64,000 bases of DNA from NCEH01 sp002257205 (GCF_043195105.1 NZ_JBAFWO010000007.1); one strand, 5' to 3'; shown: positions 33,376 through 42,793, counted from the stretch's first letter. Translations and numbers: made by a program. The notes: a model not told the origin generated them from the letters alone.

Positions 33376-34146
33376 TCAGGCGATGAACAGGCGCTCGGGA
33401 TCGAGCATCCGCAGGGTCGACAATTCGTGTTCGGTCGGCGGCTCGGTGATCGCGTTCTGGGCATCGAACACCAGGTCGAACCCGGTATTGTCCTGCACCT
33501 CCTCGCGGCTGACGCCGGGATTGAGCGCCAGCACCTTCATGCGCCGCTCGGCATCGTCGAAGCCGAACACCGCAAGCTCGGTGATGACGCGGAACATGCC
33601 GCCCGCCGGCAGGCCGCTGTCGGCGCGCGAGGTGCCGCCACGGATGAAGCCGGGGCTGGTGATGAAGTCCACCTGCTCCACGAACCGCCGCTTCTCGTGC
33701 TTCATGGCCACGATCATGTTGGTGAGGGAGGAGATGTCATTGCCGCCGCCGGTGCCGGGCAGGCGGGTCTTGGGATGTGCCGGATCGCCGATGAAGGACG
33801 AGTTCAGATTGCCGAACTGGTCGATCTGCGCCCCGCCCATGAAGCCGATGTCCACATAGCCGCGCTGCAGCAGCAGCAGCACGTCGGTGGAGCCGAGCAC
33901 CATGTTGGCGCGCTTGGTGCAGCGCTGGTCGTTGGTGGAAGGCGGCAGCTTGCCGGGTTCCACGAACGCGCCCACCACGCCGCCCTCGAACAGGATGGTG
34001 AGGCCGGGGCAGCGCAGGCGCTGGGCCAGGGTCGCGGCGAGCAGGGGAATGCCGACGCCGGCGAACACCACCTGCCCATCCTTCAGCTGGCGGGCGCTGA
34101 GGATGGCGAGAATTTCGGTCGCCGTGTAGCGATGCGCCTCAGTCAT
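33376..34146 (-). CDS. class I CoA-transferase, beta subunit (GctB-like)
   Basis: This is a 256-residue partner of the alpha subunit encoded just upstream. The glutamate expected to form the acyl-CoA thioester intermediate is visible in TILFEGGVVGAF. FGNLNSSFIGDP and the C-terminal PPTEHELSTLRMLDP match glutaconate CoA-transferase B and the related IpdB. The presence of the glutamate favours CoA transfer over the IpdAB-type ring hydrolysis. The frame opens upstream to 34191, but ATG 34146 overlaps the alpha stop by 8 bases and fits the family. Confidence 0.88.
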   Translation of the reverse strand: MTEAHRYTATEILAILSARQLKDGQVVFAGVGIPLLAATLAQRLRCPGLTILFEGGVVGAFVEPGKLPPSTNDQRCTKRANMVLGSTDVLLLLQRGYVDIGFMGGAQIDQFGNLNSSFIGDPAHPKTRLPGTGGGNDISSLTNMIVAMKHEKRRFVEQVDFITSPGFIRGGTSRADSGLPAGGMFRVITELAVFGFDDAERRMKVLALNPGVSREEVQDNTGFDLVFDAQNAITEPPTEHELSTLRMLDPERLFIA

Positions 34147-35104
34147 TGTAGATGCTCCGTCCGCGCTGGCTGGCTTCCAGGATTTCCTCAAGACCGATGA
34201 GCGAGAGGTATTCGTTCCAGGAGGCGGGGCCGTAGACGTATTTTTCCAGGTATTCGCGCATGCCCTCGACGGGCGCCTTGTTCACCTGGGCGACATATTG
34301 CGACATATGCTTCATCATCGGCTCATACAGGCCGAAGCATTCATGCGGGGCCGAGCCATAGGGCACTTCCACCACCGCATCGACGCAGAAGAACGGGATC
34401 TTCGTCTGGTCGGGGGCGCGGCGGATCTGGTCGTTGGAGACGATGCGCTCCGTGGTCAGGATCACCCGCTTCGCCGCCATGGCGAGGTCGATGTCCATGA
34501 ATTGCAGCCCGTCCATCTGCGCATTGCCATAGGCGTCGCAGCGCTGGACGTGGATCAGCGCCACGTCGGGATTGAGGGCGGGCACCAGCAGTAGCTTTTC
34601 GCCGGTGAAGGGACAGTCGATCTCCTTCGCCTCGGGGCGGATGCGCAGCACGTCCGAGCCGAGCATGGAGCGGATCGGCAGGAACGGCACGCCCATGCCG
34701 CCGGCGCGGAACCGCATGCCGACCGCCATGTGGCTCCATTCCTCGTAATTGGCGCTGCCGTTCTCCACATGGTGGCGCATCACCTTAGAGAGGCCCCACA
34801 GGATACCCTGGGCGAACCAGCTGGTGATGATGTGGTCGCAGATGCCGGAGCCGAACAGCAAATCGCCATCGGTGGAAATGATGCTGCGCGAGCAGGTGAG
34901 GCCGGTCTTTCGGGCGCGCATGAGCTGCCAGATCATCGCCATGGGCGTGCGCGACATGGTGGAGCCGCCGAGGCCCACGCTCGCGCCGTCCGGCACGAAG
35001 GAGGCGGCTTCCTCCAGCGTCACCACCTTCTCGCGCAGGCTCTTGTCCCGCTGTGAGAGGTCTTGGCGCAATTGCGCATAGGGCGTCACGCCTGATGCCG
35101 TCAC
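34139..35104 (-). CDS. class I CoA-transferase, alpha subunit (GctA-like)
   Basis: This is a 321-residue subunit. The CoA-binding glycine motif is VGLGGSTMSRTP and the family segments GVPFLPIRSMLGSDV, PDVALIHVQRCDAYGNAQ and RVILTTERIVS are conserved. It starts at a GTG preceded by AGGAG. Together with the beta subunit it would move CoA from a donor to an organic acid. The substrate is unknown; the gene order puts it with a PLP lyase and an LLM oxidoreductase, so it may handle a keto acid left after deamination. Confidence 0.9.
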   Translation of the reverse strand: MTASGVTPYAQLRQDLSQRDKSLREKVVTLEEAASFVPDGASVGLGGSTMSRTPMAMIWQLMRARKTGLTCSRSIISTDGDLLFGSGICDHIITSWFAQGILWGLSKVMRHHVENGSANYEEWSHMAVGMRFRAGGMGVPFLPIRSMLGSDVLRIRPEAKEIDCPFTGEKLLLVPALNPDVALIHVQRCDAYGNAQMDGLQFMDIDLAMAAKRVILTTERIVSNDQIRRAPDQTKIPFFCVDAVVEVPYGSAPHECFGLYEPMMKHMSQYVAQVNKAPVEGMREYLEKYVYGPASWNEYLSLIGLEEILEASQRGRSIYND

Positions 35105-35141
35105 CTTCGTCTCCTTTTTGTCCCTGGAAGCTTTTGCTTTG

Positions 35142-36641
35142 CTAGGAGGCGTTTACTTCCGCATTGAAGTCTTCAATCAGCCGGTCGTAGACCGGAAGCT
35201 GCGCGGCAAGGCCATCCCAGAAGGATTGGTGCTTGCGGCGTTCGAAATCCTCGAAGGCGATCCCCTGCTGCTCCACCCAGGTGTAATAACCAAGGTTGAA
35301 GATGCGGCGCCGGTCGCTCTCGCGCAGTTCCAGCATGTCGGCGGTGGAGGCCGCCGCGATGGCGAACGCGAAGCTTTCGGCCGCGTCCACGGCGTCGAAG
35401 CTGCCGCCATAATGCTTGGCGAGATAAGACGCGCGCTCGGTCTCATATAGGCCCGCGCCGTCGGTGGCGATGGTCACCACCACGTCATCCGCGCCGTAGC
35501 GCATGTATTTCGCGAGCTTGATGGCGGCCACGATATTGGCGAGGCCCGAAATGCCCACGTTGTCGAACGCGGCGATCAGCGCCGGGTCGATCTTCTTGCG
35601 GTCGGCGAGATAGGCGCGGCCCGCCTGCGTGCCGAACAGCAGGTTCAGCCGGTCGCTCGCCCGATCCGAGACGGCGATGACGAAATCCGTGTTCATCACA
35701 TTATGGATCAGCGGGATATGCTTGTCGCCGATGCCCTGGATATTGTGCTCGCCATAGCCGTTCTCCAGCAAGGTCGGGCATTCCAGCGCCTCCACCGCCG
35801 CGATGCGCGTGCCGTAGAGGGCTTTCAGGTGATCGCCGGCCGCGATGGTGCCGGCCGAGCCGGTGGCCGAGACGAAGGCGGCGAGGCGGCTTCCCGGCGT
35901 CTGGCTTTTCAGGCTCTCGAACACGCTGGCGCAGGCGGCGCCGGTTGCGGCGCGGTGGACCATATAGTTCGAATAGGCCGAGAACTGGTTCAGGATGACG
36001 TTGCTTTCATCCTTCTGCATTTCATTGCAAGCGTCGTAGATTTCCTTGACGTTGCTTTCCGTGCCCGGCGTGCGGACGATGTGGGCGGGGTCGGAAACCC
36101 ATTTCTCCAGCCAGTCGAAGCGCTCCTGGCTCATGCCGGCCGGCAGCACGGCGACGCCCGCGCAGCCGATGATGCGCGAGACCGCGATGCCGCCCCGGCA
36201 ATAATTGCCGGTGGAGGGCCACACCGCCTTGTGGTGGGAGAGATCGAACGCGCCGGTGACGAGCTGCGTCACGAGACCCGCATAGGCCGGCAGCACCTTG
36301 TGCGCGCCGATGAGCGGGAAGCGCGCGCCGAGCAGCACCACGATCGGCGCGGCGACGCCGGTGAGCGCGGGGGGCAGCACGATGTGGTCCGGAACCGAAA
36401 CCATGCCGCGCCCGTCGGCGGCGTTGTTCCAATGGATGCGCCACAGATTGGCGCCGTCGGGCGCGTTGCGGTCGAGGTTCGCCAAGGCGGCGAGGCGCGC
36501 GGCGGGAATGGTCGAGGGATCAGCCAATTGGCCGAAGGTCGGCAGGCTCAGGCCCGCATCCCGCATGTGCCGGATTGCGGCCTGCCGCTGCTCAGCATTG
36601 ACGATGCCCGGAGCCGATCCAGGTACGTGCGCTGCACTCAT
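35142..36641 (-). CDS. fold-type II PLP-dependent enzyme (cysteine synthase-like superfamily)
   Basis: This is a 499-residue enzyme of the tryptophan synthase beta / cysteine synthase / threonine synthase superfamily. The PLP lysine is K115 in IGAHKVLPAY, and the substrate/phosphate loop is STGNYCRGG at 143-151. The C-terminal half carries SATGSAGTIAAG, the PLP-phosphate glycine loop. At 499 residues it is longer than cysteine synthases and close to OrtB-type thiolase subunits and D-serine-dehydratase-like proteins, but I cannot assign it. It is the first gene of the operon; an AT-rich motif shared with the Liv-type operon lies 55 bases upstream. Confidence 0.82.
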   Translation of the reverse strand: MSAAHVPGSAPGIVNAEQRQAAIRHMRDAGLSLPTFGQLADPSTIPAARLAALANLDRNAPDGANLWRIHWNNAADGRGMVSVPDHIVLPPALTGVAAPIVVLLGARFPLIGAHKVLPAYAGLVTQLVTGAFDLSHHKAVWPSTGNYCRGGIAVSRIIGCAGVAVLPAGMSQERFDWLEKWVSDPAHIVRTPGTESNVKEIYDACNEMQKDESNVILNQFSAYSNYMVHRAATGAACASVFESLKSQTPGSRLAAFVSATGSAGTIAAGDHLKALYGTRIAAVEALECPTLLENGYGEHNIQGIGDKHIPLIHNVMNTDFVIAVSDRASDRLNLLFGTQAGRAYLADRKKIDPALIAAFDNVGISGLANIVAAIKLAKYMRYGADDVVVTIATDGAGLYETERASYLAKHYGGSFDAVDAAESFAFAIAAASTADMLELRESDRRRIFNLGYYTWVEQQGIAFEDFERRKHQSFWDGLAAQLPVYDRLIEDFNAEVNAS

Positions 36642-36695
36642 CTCAAGACAACTCCCCCGCCGAAACGGATCTGGCGACCTAAGGTCATATTATCA

Positions 36696-36714
36696 TACTA
36701 TTATTAGTACAATA
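36696..36714 (-). promoter_or_regulatory. AT-rich motif shared with the Liv-type operon
   Basis: On the minus strand it reads TATTGTACTAATAATAGTA. It differs at only two positions from the motif at 29420-29402 and lies 55 bases upstream of the PLP-enzyme start. Confidence 0.5.
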
Positions 36715-36771
36715 CGCTTGGGGAATGGCAAATCTTTTTTGCTGCGAAACCGGCGCTCCGTCCCGTTTTTC

Positions 36772-39177
36772 TCAGCCCTGGGCGGCCATCTGCAAGGCAG
36801 TCGGTGCGTTCACGTTACGGGCGCGCTCGCCATGCAGCGCGGGCGCGTCGTCATAGAGCGTGGTGCGCATGCGCGGCGCCCGGCCGGCGGAGCGGATGAT
36901 CATCTCCATGGAACGCGGCGTCATCTCCTGCCCGTGGCTCGCGCCGGCGGAGCGGGAGATGGTCTCGTCCATCAACGTGCCACCGAGGTCGTTCACGCCT
37001 GCGGCGAGGGCGAGCTTCACCCCCTCCGGCCCGAGCTTCACCCAGGAGGCCTGGATATTGGTGATGTGCGGGTGAAGCGCGAGCCGCGCGACCGCATGCA
37101 TCAGGATCGTCTCGCGCAAGGTCGGCCCCTTGCGCGAGCGCCCCTTCAGATAAATCGGCGCTTCCATGTGCACGAACGGCAAAGGCACGAATTCGGTGAA
37201 GCCGCCGGTCTCCATCTGCAAATCACGCACGCGGATCAAGTGGCGCGCCCAATGTTCGTAGCGCTCGATATGGCCGTACATGATGGTTGCGGTGGAGCGC
37301 AGGCCGAGCGCATGGGCGGCGCGCATCACGTCCAGCCATTCCTGCGTGTTGATCTTGTCGGCGCACAGATGGGCGCGCACCTCGTCGTCGAGGATCTCCG
37401 CCGCCGTGCCGGGCAAGGTGGAAAGCCCGGCGTCCTTCAGCGCCGCGAGGAAATCCGGGATCGGAATGCCCAGGGTCTTCGCGCCCTGGCTCACCTCCAG
37501 GGGCGAGAAGGCGTGCATGTGCATCAGCGGCACCGCGCCCTTCACGACTTTGCAGAGGTCGAGATATTTCTGCCCCGTATACGAGGGATGGATGCCGCCC
37601 TGCATGCACACTTCGGTGGCGCCGCGCGCCCAGGCTTCGCGCACCCGCTCCGCCACTTCCTCCATTTCGAGGTCATAGGGGCGGCCGCGCAAATTCTCGC
37701 TCAGCTTGCCCTTGGAGAAGGCGCAGAACTGGCATTTGAAATAGCAGATGTTGGTGTAATTGATGTTGCGCGTGACGACATAACTCACGGTGTCGCCGTT
37801 CACCTTGCGACGCAGATCGTCGGCGGCGCGGCAAACCGCAGTGAATTCTTCATCGCGCGCCCTGAAAAGCCGCACGACCTCGCCTTCCTCAAGCGCGATG
37901 CCGGCCACCGCCCGGTCGAGAATCCGGGTAAGCGCGCCGTCGGTGCTGGCGGGGGCGGACGGCTTCAGCAGCACGCCTTCCTTGGCCGGCAGGCGGTCGG
38001 TGGAGCCGGGGCACCAGTCGTCGGCGCGCGGCCAGCCGTCGCCGTCGATGAGGTCGAGCAGCTTGGTGCGCAGCCCCTCGTCGACCCAGCGGCGGGACTG
38101 GGCGGCGAAGGCGGGATAGATGGCGAGCCGCTCGGTCAGGATCTTGCCGGCCGCTTTCGTGGCCGATTCCAGCACCCGCAGATGCGGCCAGGGGGCTTCC
38201 GGATTCACATGGTCCGGCGTGACCGGGGAGACGCCGCCCCAATCATTGATGCCGGCGGCCACCAGCTTGCTGAGCGCGCCGGGGCTGAGATTGGGCGGCG
38301 CCTGGATGTTCATTTCGGGCTCGAACAGCAGGCGCGCCGTGGCGATGGTCCACACATGCTCGTCGAGCGAGGGCGCCTCCACATGGGCCATGCGGGTGCC
38401 GGGCTTGGGGCGGAAATTCTGGACGATGATTTCCTGGATATGCCCGTAGGTGTCGTTGAGGTCGCGCAGCGCCAGAAGCGCCTCGATGCGCTCGGCCCGC
38501 GTCTCGCCGATGCCGATCAATATGCCGCTGGTGAAGGGCACGCCCTGTTCGCCGGCGATGCGCATGGTCTCAAGCCGCGCCGCCGGGATCTTGTCGGGCG
38601 AGCCGTGGTGCGCTTCGCCCTTGGCCAGGAGACGCTCGGAGGTGCTCTCCAGCATGATGCCCTGGGAGATCGACACCCGCCGCAGGGCCGCCACGTCCTC
38701 GGCGGTCAGCAGGCCGGGATTCACATGGGGCAGAAGGCCGGTTTCGCGGAACACCAATTCCGCCATCTCGGCGAGATAGGAGAGGGTGGTCGCATGGCCG
38801 AGCTCGGCCAGCGCGTCGCGGGCGAACTGGTAGCGCAGCTCCGGCTTGTCGCCGAGCGTGAACAGCGCCTCCTTGCAGCCCGCCTTCTGGCCGGCGCGGG
38901 CAATCGCCAGCACCTCGTCGCGCGAGAGGAAGGCGCGCTCGCCCTTTCGCGGGGCGTGGGCGAAGGTGCAGTAATGGCAGACGTCGCGGCACAATTGGGT
39001 GAGCGGAATGAACACCTTGCGCGAATAGGAGACATAATGGCCGTGGGCCGCGTCGCGCCGCCGCGCCGCCGCTTCCAGCAGCGGGGACAGATCGCTCAGG
39101 CCCACCAGAGCGAAAGCCTGTTCGGGGGCGAGGCGGGCGCCGGCGGAGAGGTCGGCGAGAACGGAAAGCGCGATCAT
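36772..39177 (-). CDS. fbiC: FO synthase, fused CofG-CofH (7,8-didemethyl-8-hydroxy-5-deazariboflavin synthase)
   Basis: This 801-residue protein contains two radical SAM domains and makes FO, the deazaflavin chromophore of coenzyme F420, from tyrosine and 5-amino-6-ribitylaminouracil. The CofG half has its 4Fe-4S cysteines in CRDVCHYC (C63, C67, C70). The CofH half has CYFKCQFC around residues 476-483. Archaea usually encode the halves separately; the fusion is the FbiC form of actinobacteria and F420-making proteobacteria. Its start overlaps cofC by 4 bases. It is the last gene of a complete F420 operon. Confidence 0.95.
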   Translation of the reverse strand: MIALSVLADLSAGARLAPEQAFALVGLSDLSPLLEAAARRRDAAHGHYVSYSRKVFIPLTQLCRDVCHYCTFAHAPRKGERAFLSRDEVLAIARAGQKAGCKEALFTLGDKPELRYQFARDALAELGHATTLSYLAEMAELVFRETGLLPHVNPGLLTAEDVAALRRVSISQGIMLESTSERLLAKGEAHHGSPDKIPAARLETMRIAGEQGVPFTSGILIGIGETRAERIEALLALRDLNDTYGHIQEIIVQNFRPKPGTRMAHVEAPSLDEHVWTIATARLLFEPEMNIQAPPNLSPGALSKLVAAGINDWGGVSPVTPDHVNPEAPWPHLRVLESATKAAGKILTERLAIYPAFAAQSRRWVDEGLRTKLLDLIDGDGWPRADDWCPGSTDRLPAKEGVLLKPSAPASTDGALTRILDRAVAGIALEEGEVVRLFRARDEEFTAVCRAADDLRRKVNGDTVSYVVTRNINYTNICYFKCQFCAFSKGKLSENLRGRPYDLEMEEVAERVREAWARGATEVCMQGGIHPSYTGQKYLDLCKVVKGAVPLMHMHAFSPLEVSQGAKTLGIPIPDFLAALKDAGLSTLPGTAAEILDDEVRAHLCADKINTQEWLDVMRAAHALGLRSTATIMYGHIERYEHWARHLIRVRDLQMETGGFTEFVPLPFVHMEAPIYLKGRSRKGPTLRETILMHAVARLALHPHITNIQASWVKLGPEGVKLALAAGVNDLGGTLMDETISRSAGASHGQEMTPRSMEMIIRSAGRAPRMRTTLYDDAPALHGERARNVNAPTALQMAAQG

Positions 39178-39881
39178 AGGGGCAAGGGCTCCTCAAGCGG
39201 CGAGGGCAGGGGCAAAGCCGCGCCGGGGCGGGCTCGCAAAAGAACGGGCGAAAGCGCGGCGGGCAGGGCGGCCAGATCCGCGCTCACGTCGATATCGCGG
39301 CCGAGGCCGGGCAGATGCAGCACGCAGGGTTCGCGGCCGGCGGCCCGGGCGGTTTCCAGATGACGGGCGAAGCTGGAAGGCCCGAAGCTCGGCGCCATGA
39401 GGGCCGGCGGGCAGGCGCCGAGCAGATTGGTGCCGCCGTCCCGCGTTGCCGGCACCAGCACCACGGGCGCGCTTGCGAGGGCGTCCACCACCGCATCCAT
39501 TTCCGCCCGCGTGATGCCGGGCACATCGCCGGGCACCACGATCACCCCGCCCTTGCCGGCGCGGTCGAGCGCGGCCATGCCGGCACGCACGGCGGCATTG
39601 GTGCCGCTCTCCACCGCATCGGGCAGCACATGGGCGCCGAACGTGCGGGCGAGCGCCACGGCGTCCGGATCGCTGGTGACGATGAGGATGCCGGCAAGCC
39701 CCCGGCAGCCGGCGAGCACGCCGAGCACGTGCCGCAGCATGGCCTTGGCCAGCGCCGCGCGCTCGGGCGGCGAAAGCTGGGGCGCGAGGCGCCGCTTGGC
39801 GAGGGCGAAGCGCTTCACCGGCACCAGCGCCCACAGATCGGCGGGCGGACGAAAATCGCCTGAGGGAACATGTCTGTTCAT
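39174..39881 (-). CDS. cofC: 2-phospho-L-lactate (or phosphoenolpyruvate) guanylyltransferase CofC
   Basis: This 235-residue nucleotidyltransferase joins GTP to phospholactate or phosphoenolpyruvate, giving the donor for CofD. The start LWALVPVKRFALAKRRLAP is the family P-loop-like motif, IVVPGDVPGIT holds the metal-binding aspartate, and ATRDGGTNLLG is the conserved substrate loop. It overlaps cofD and fbiC by 4 bases each. The bacterial enzyme may use phosphoenolpyruvate, yielding dehydro-F420 first; the sequence does not decide this. Confidence 0.93.
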   Translation of the reverse strand: MNRHVPSGDFRPPADLWALVPVKRFALAKRRLAPQLSPPERAALAKAMLRHVLGVLAGCRGLAGILIVTSDPDAVALARTFGAHVLPDAVESGTNAAVRAGMAALDRAGKGGVIVVPGDVPGITRAEMDAVVDALASAPVVLVPATRDGGTNLLGACPPALMAPSFGPSSFARHLETARAAGREPCVLHLPGLGRDIDVSADLAALPAALSPVLLRARPGAALPLPSPLEEPLPL

Positions 39882-40882
39882 GGGCCCACCGCCTCCCTTT
39901 CGGCGTGGATCACAGCGCCAGCGCTCGCCAATGCATCCGCGAAGCGCAGCACGTCTCGTGCCAGGCGCATGCTGTCGTCGGCGGTTTTCATCAAGGTGGG
40001 GACCGCGGCGACCGGAGTCGAGATGCGGGCGCGCTCCTCGCCGTCGGCCGTGTCGATCACGAGGCCGTCGATCAGCGTGTCGTAATGGGCGGCGATGGCG
40101 GCCGAGGTGGCGGGCACCTTCAGCTCCGCCATGATCTTGGCGGTCGGCCCCTTGATCGCCTGACCGCCGATGATGGGCGAGACCGCCACCACTGGCACCC
40201 GCCCGGCGGAGAGCGCGGCGCGCAGCCCGGGAACGGCGAGAATGGGATCAATGCTGAGATAGGGGTTGGACGGGCAGATCACCACGGCGCGCAGGTCCGG
40301 CGCGGCGAGCGCGGCCAGCACTTGCGACGTCGGCCGGGCGGTGGCCGCGCCCTCGAAGGTGAAGCCGGTGACGGCGGGCGCGCAGCGGCGTTCGACGAAA
40401 TAGCGCTGGAACGGCAAGGTGCCTTCGTCCGTATGGACCAGCGTGCGCACCGGCATGTCGCTCATGGGCAGCAGGCGGGCGGCGATGCCGAGCCGCGTCC
40501 GCACCAGATCCGTGACCTGGGTGAGGCTCTCGCCAAGCCGCAGGCGGCGCGTGCGCTCCACATGCAGCGCGAGGTCACGGTCGCCCAGCTGGAACCAGGT
40601 CTCCGCGCCCATTTCGCCCAGCGCGGCCATGAAATTCCAGCTCTCGTCGGCGCGCCCCCAGCCGCGCACCTCGTCGCTGAGCCCGCTCAATTTGTAGAGC
40701 ACGCTGTCGAGATCGGGGGAGATGGCAAGCCCGAGATGCTCGAAGTCATCGCCCGTATTCACCACGAGCGCGACCGCCGCGCCGAACTCCCGTTCCAGGC
40801 CAAGGGCGAGCTTTGCGCCGCCCACGCCGCCGCACAAGGCGACGATGGAACCGGAGCGGGAGGGGGGGAGGGGCGCATTCAT
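39878..40882 (-). CDS. cofD: 2-phospho-L-lactate transferase CofD/FbiA
   Basis: This 334-residue enzyme transfers the phospholactyl (or enolpyruvyl) group from the GDP- or GPP-activated donor to FO to give F420-0. The glycine motif IVALCGGVGGAKLALGL, VNTGDDFEHLGL, ISPDLDSVLYKLSG, and CPSNPYLSIDPIL are diagnostic of the family. It overlaps cofE and cofC by 4 bases each. Confidence 0.95.
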   Translation of the reverse strand: MNAPLPPSRSGSIVALCGGVGGAKLALGLEREFGAAVALVVNTGDDFEHLGLAISPDLDSVLYKLSGLSDEVRGWGRADESWNFMAALGEMGAETWFQLGDRDLALHVERTRRLRLGESLTQVTDLVRTRLGIAARLLPMSDMPVRTLVHTDEGTLPFQRYFVERRCAPAVTGFTFEGAATARPTSQVLAALAAPDLRAVVICPSNPYLSIDPILAVPGLRAALSAGRVPVVAVSPIIGGQAIKGPTAKIMAELKVPATSAAIAAHYDTLIDGLVIDTADGEERARISTPVAAVPTLMKTADDSMRLARDVLRFADALASAGAVIHAEREAVGP

Positions 40883-41646
40883 CGGAACATGTCGCGTTCG
40901 CGGGGGCGGATGAGGGCGGCGGCGGGCCGTTCGGGCGCGGCCCGCCGATAGCCGCGCACCAGCACGGCCGGCAGGCCCTCGTCGCCCTGGCCCATGAGCA
41001 GGGAGGCGGCGGAGGCGAGTTCGTCCGCCACCGCGATTTCGGTCACCCGCATGGCGCGGCCGAACAGGTCCGGCGCACCGACCATGTCCACCAGCGCTGG
41101 CACGCCGGCCGCGCCGAGCGCGACGCCGACGACGCCGTTGCGCCAGGGGCGGCCAAAACTGTCATTGATGACGATGCCCGCCGTCACCCCAAAGCGCGCG
41201 TCGAGCCGGGCCTTCAGGGCGGCGGCGGAGCCGTCGGGATCGCGCGGCAGCAGCAGCACGCGCGCGCCGTCCTTATGATCGATGTTGGATTCGTCCACGC
41301 CGGCATTGGCCATGACGAAGCCGAGCTTGTGGGCGACCACCAGCACGTGCGGCCCCTCTCGCACGATCTCCGAGGATTCGGAAAGCACCACTTCCACGTG
41401 GCGCGGGTCCTTGCGGACGCGGGCGGCGATCTCGATTGCGCGGGGGGAGGGGGCCACGTCGGCGAGGGCCAGATAGCAGCCCTCCGCCTTGGAGATGATC
41501 TTCTGCGCCACCACCAGGATGTCGCCATCCTCAAGGCCGAGCCCGCTCGCCTCCAGCGCCGCGCCGAGCAGGCCGGCGAGGTCGTCGCCGGGCTCCACCA
41601 GGGGAATTCCCGGCAAGGCGTGCAGGGAGAGGGAAGGCGCGGCCAT
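40879..41646 (-). CDS. cofE: coenzyme F420-0:L-glutamate ligase CofE
   Basis: This 255-residue enzyme adds gamma-linked glutamates to F420-0. Diagnostic segments are DGDILVVAQKIISKAEG, the catalytic-region ESSEIVREGPHV, GFVMANAGVDESN and GIVINDSFGRPWRNG. It lacks the C-terminal nitroreductase-like domain of mycobacterial FbiB, so if dehydro-F420-0 is the intermediate its reductase must be encoded elsewhere. Start separated from npdG by 7 bases. Confidence 0.94.
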   Translation of the reverse strand: MAAPSLSLHALPGIPLVEPGDDLAGLLGAALEASGLGLEDGDILVVAQKIISKAEGCYLALADVAPSPRAIEIAARVRKDPRHVEVVLSESSEIVREGPHVLVVAHKLGFVMANAGVDESNIDHKDGARVLLLPRDPDGSAAALKARLDARFGVTAGIVINDSFGRPWRNGVVGVALGAAGVPALVDMVGAPDLFGRAMRVTEIAVADELASAASLLMGQGDEGLPAVLVRGYRRAAPERPAAALIRPRERDMFR

Positions 41647-41653
41647 GAAAACC

Positions 41654-42319
41654 TCAGCCGACGGCGGGAATGTCGAGGCCGGTGATGCGGATGCCGGCGC
41701 CCGGCACTTTATAGCGGCGATTGATGCCGATCAGCACCGAGGTCAGGGCCTCGGCGGCAGCGGAATTGGCGAGCACGCCGCCGTCGATGCCGCGCGTCGC
41801 GATCACGCCGGCGAGCGCGATCACCTGGTCGCGGGCGTCCTTGTCATTGCCGAACACCAGCACATCGCAATCCACTTTACCGCCGCCATGCAGCTTGGTG
41901 GCTCCCACATTGTGGAAGGCGGAAACGACGCGCACGCCTTCGCCCAGCAGGCCTTGCGCGATCTGCGCGGCCGAGCCCTCGGCGGGCAGCTGGACGGTGG
42001 AAACCTTGGGCGGCACCAAAGGCACGGCGGCATCCACCAATATCTTGCCCTGCACCGCGTCGCGCACGTCCAGCAGCGTGGATTCATGACTTGCGAACGG
42101 CACCGCGAGGATAACGATATCGCCGGCGCGCGCCGCGCCCGCATTGTCGTCGCCACGTGCCGTACCGCCGAGGGCAGCGGCGGCTTCGGCAGCCTTTTCC
42201 GCGCTGCGCGAGCCAATCACCACCTCATAGCCGGCAGCGGCCCAGGACTTGGCGAGGCCGGAACCGAGATCGCCCGTTCCCCCGAGGATGGCAATGATGG
42301 GCTTGGCGTCGCCGGGCAT
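41654..42319 (-). CDS. npdG: F420H2:NADP oxidoreductase (NpdG/Fno)
   Basis: This 221-residue reductase exchanges hydride between NADPH and F420, keeping the F420H2 pool reduced. The Rossmann start IIAILGGTGDLGSGLA, GYEVVIGSRSAEKA (NADP-binding serine/arginine), ILAVPF and AFHNVGATKLH are characteristic of the Fno/NpdG family. ATG 42319 has AGGA upstream and removes a 30-residue non-conserved leader that the open frame would allow. It is the first gene of the F420 operon, so the promoter should lie in 42320-42793. Confidence 0.92.
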   Translation of the reverse strand: MPGDAKPIIAILGGTGDLGSGLAKSWAAAGYEVVIGSRSAEKAAEAAAALGGTARGDDNAGAARAGDIVILAVPFASHESTLLDVRDAVQGKILVDAAVPLVPPKVSTVQLPAEGSAAQIAQGLLGEGVRVVSAFHNVGATKLHGGGKVDCDVLVFGNDKDARDQVIALAGVIATRGIDGGVLANSAAAEALTSVLIGINRRYKVPGAGIRITGLDIPAVG

Positions 42320-42793
42320 GGGCAGTGTTCCTGATTTTTGTGTGGAATCAAATCTTTGGCGGTTTCGCGGACGAAGTTTCTGCCGGGGAATTCGATCTCG
42401 ATAGGGCAAATGGTGCTATAAACAGAATGATAAGACAACTCAATTCTTCAATCGCTTTTCCGACCCTGCCGACAGGGCCGGGGAAGGCCCGAAAATCCAG
42501 AGCCGGCAACATTTTTTCGGCCCATGACCTTGCCGTTGCGGGGCCCGGCAAAGCGGATGCGGTAAAAAAATGCTGCGCCCCGCGGAGCGATTGCGCAAGA
42601 GAGCCTTGACAGAAGGAGTTTTCCTATCTGATGGTATATAGAATGATTGACGCCCGGAGCTGATATCGGAAAGTCTCCGATCTGCTCGCGCGTCTTTCAC
42701 GCGCGTTATGTGGGCCTTTCGCGCATGTTCATCGCAGCAAGACGATGCCATTGCTTCAACAACGAAAATAACCCCCTCCAGAGGATAGGTGAT
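42320..42793. other. divergent intergenic region between npdG and the binding-protein gene
   Basis: No gene seen. It must hold the promoters of the F420 operon (leftward) and of the binding-protein gene (rightward). A TTGACA hexamer at 42606-42611 points rightward but has no well-placed -10 box. The stretch 42330-42460 is AT-rich relative to its surroundings. Confidence 0.5.

Noticed and set aside
33376..35104. IpdAB-type ring-cleaving hydrolase instead of a CoA-transferase
   Set aside because: The beta subunit retains a glutamate in FEGGVVGAF where IpdB lacks it, and no steroid-degradation genes are adjacent.
36298..39363. 1021-codon open frame on the plus strand opposite fbiC
   Set aside because: It is an antisense shadow of a GC-rich gene; its peptide is low-complexity, rich in H, G, A and R, while the minus strand gives a full FbiC with both radical SAM motifs.
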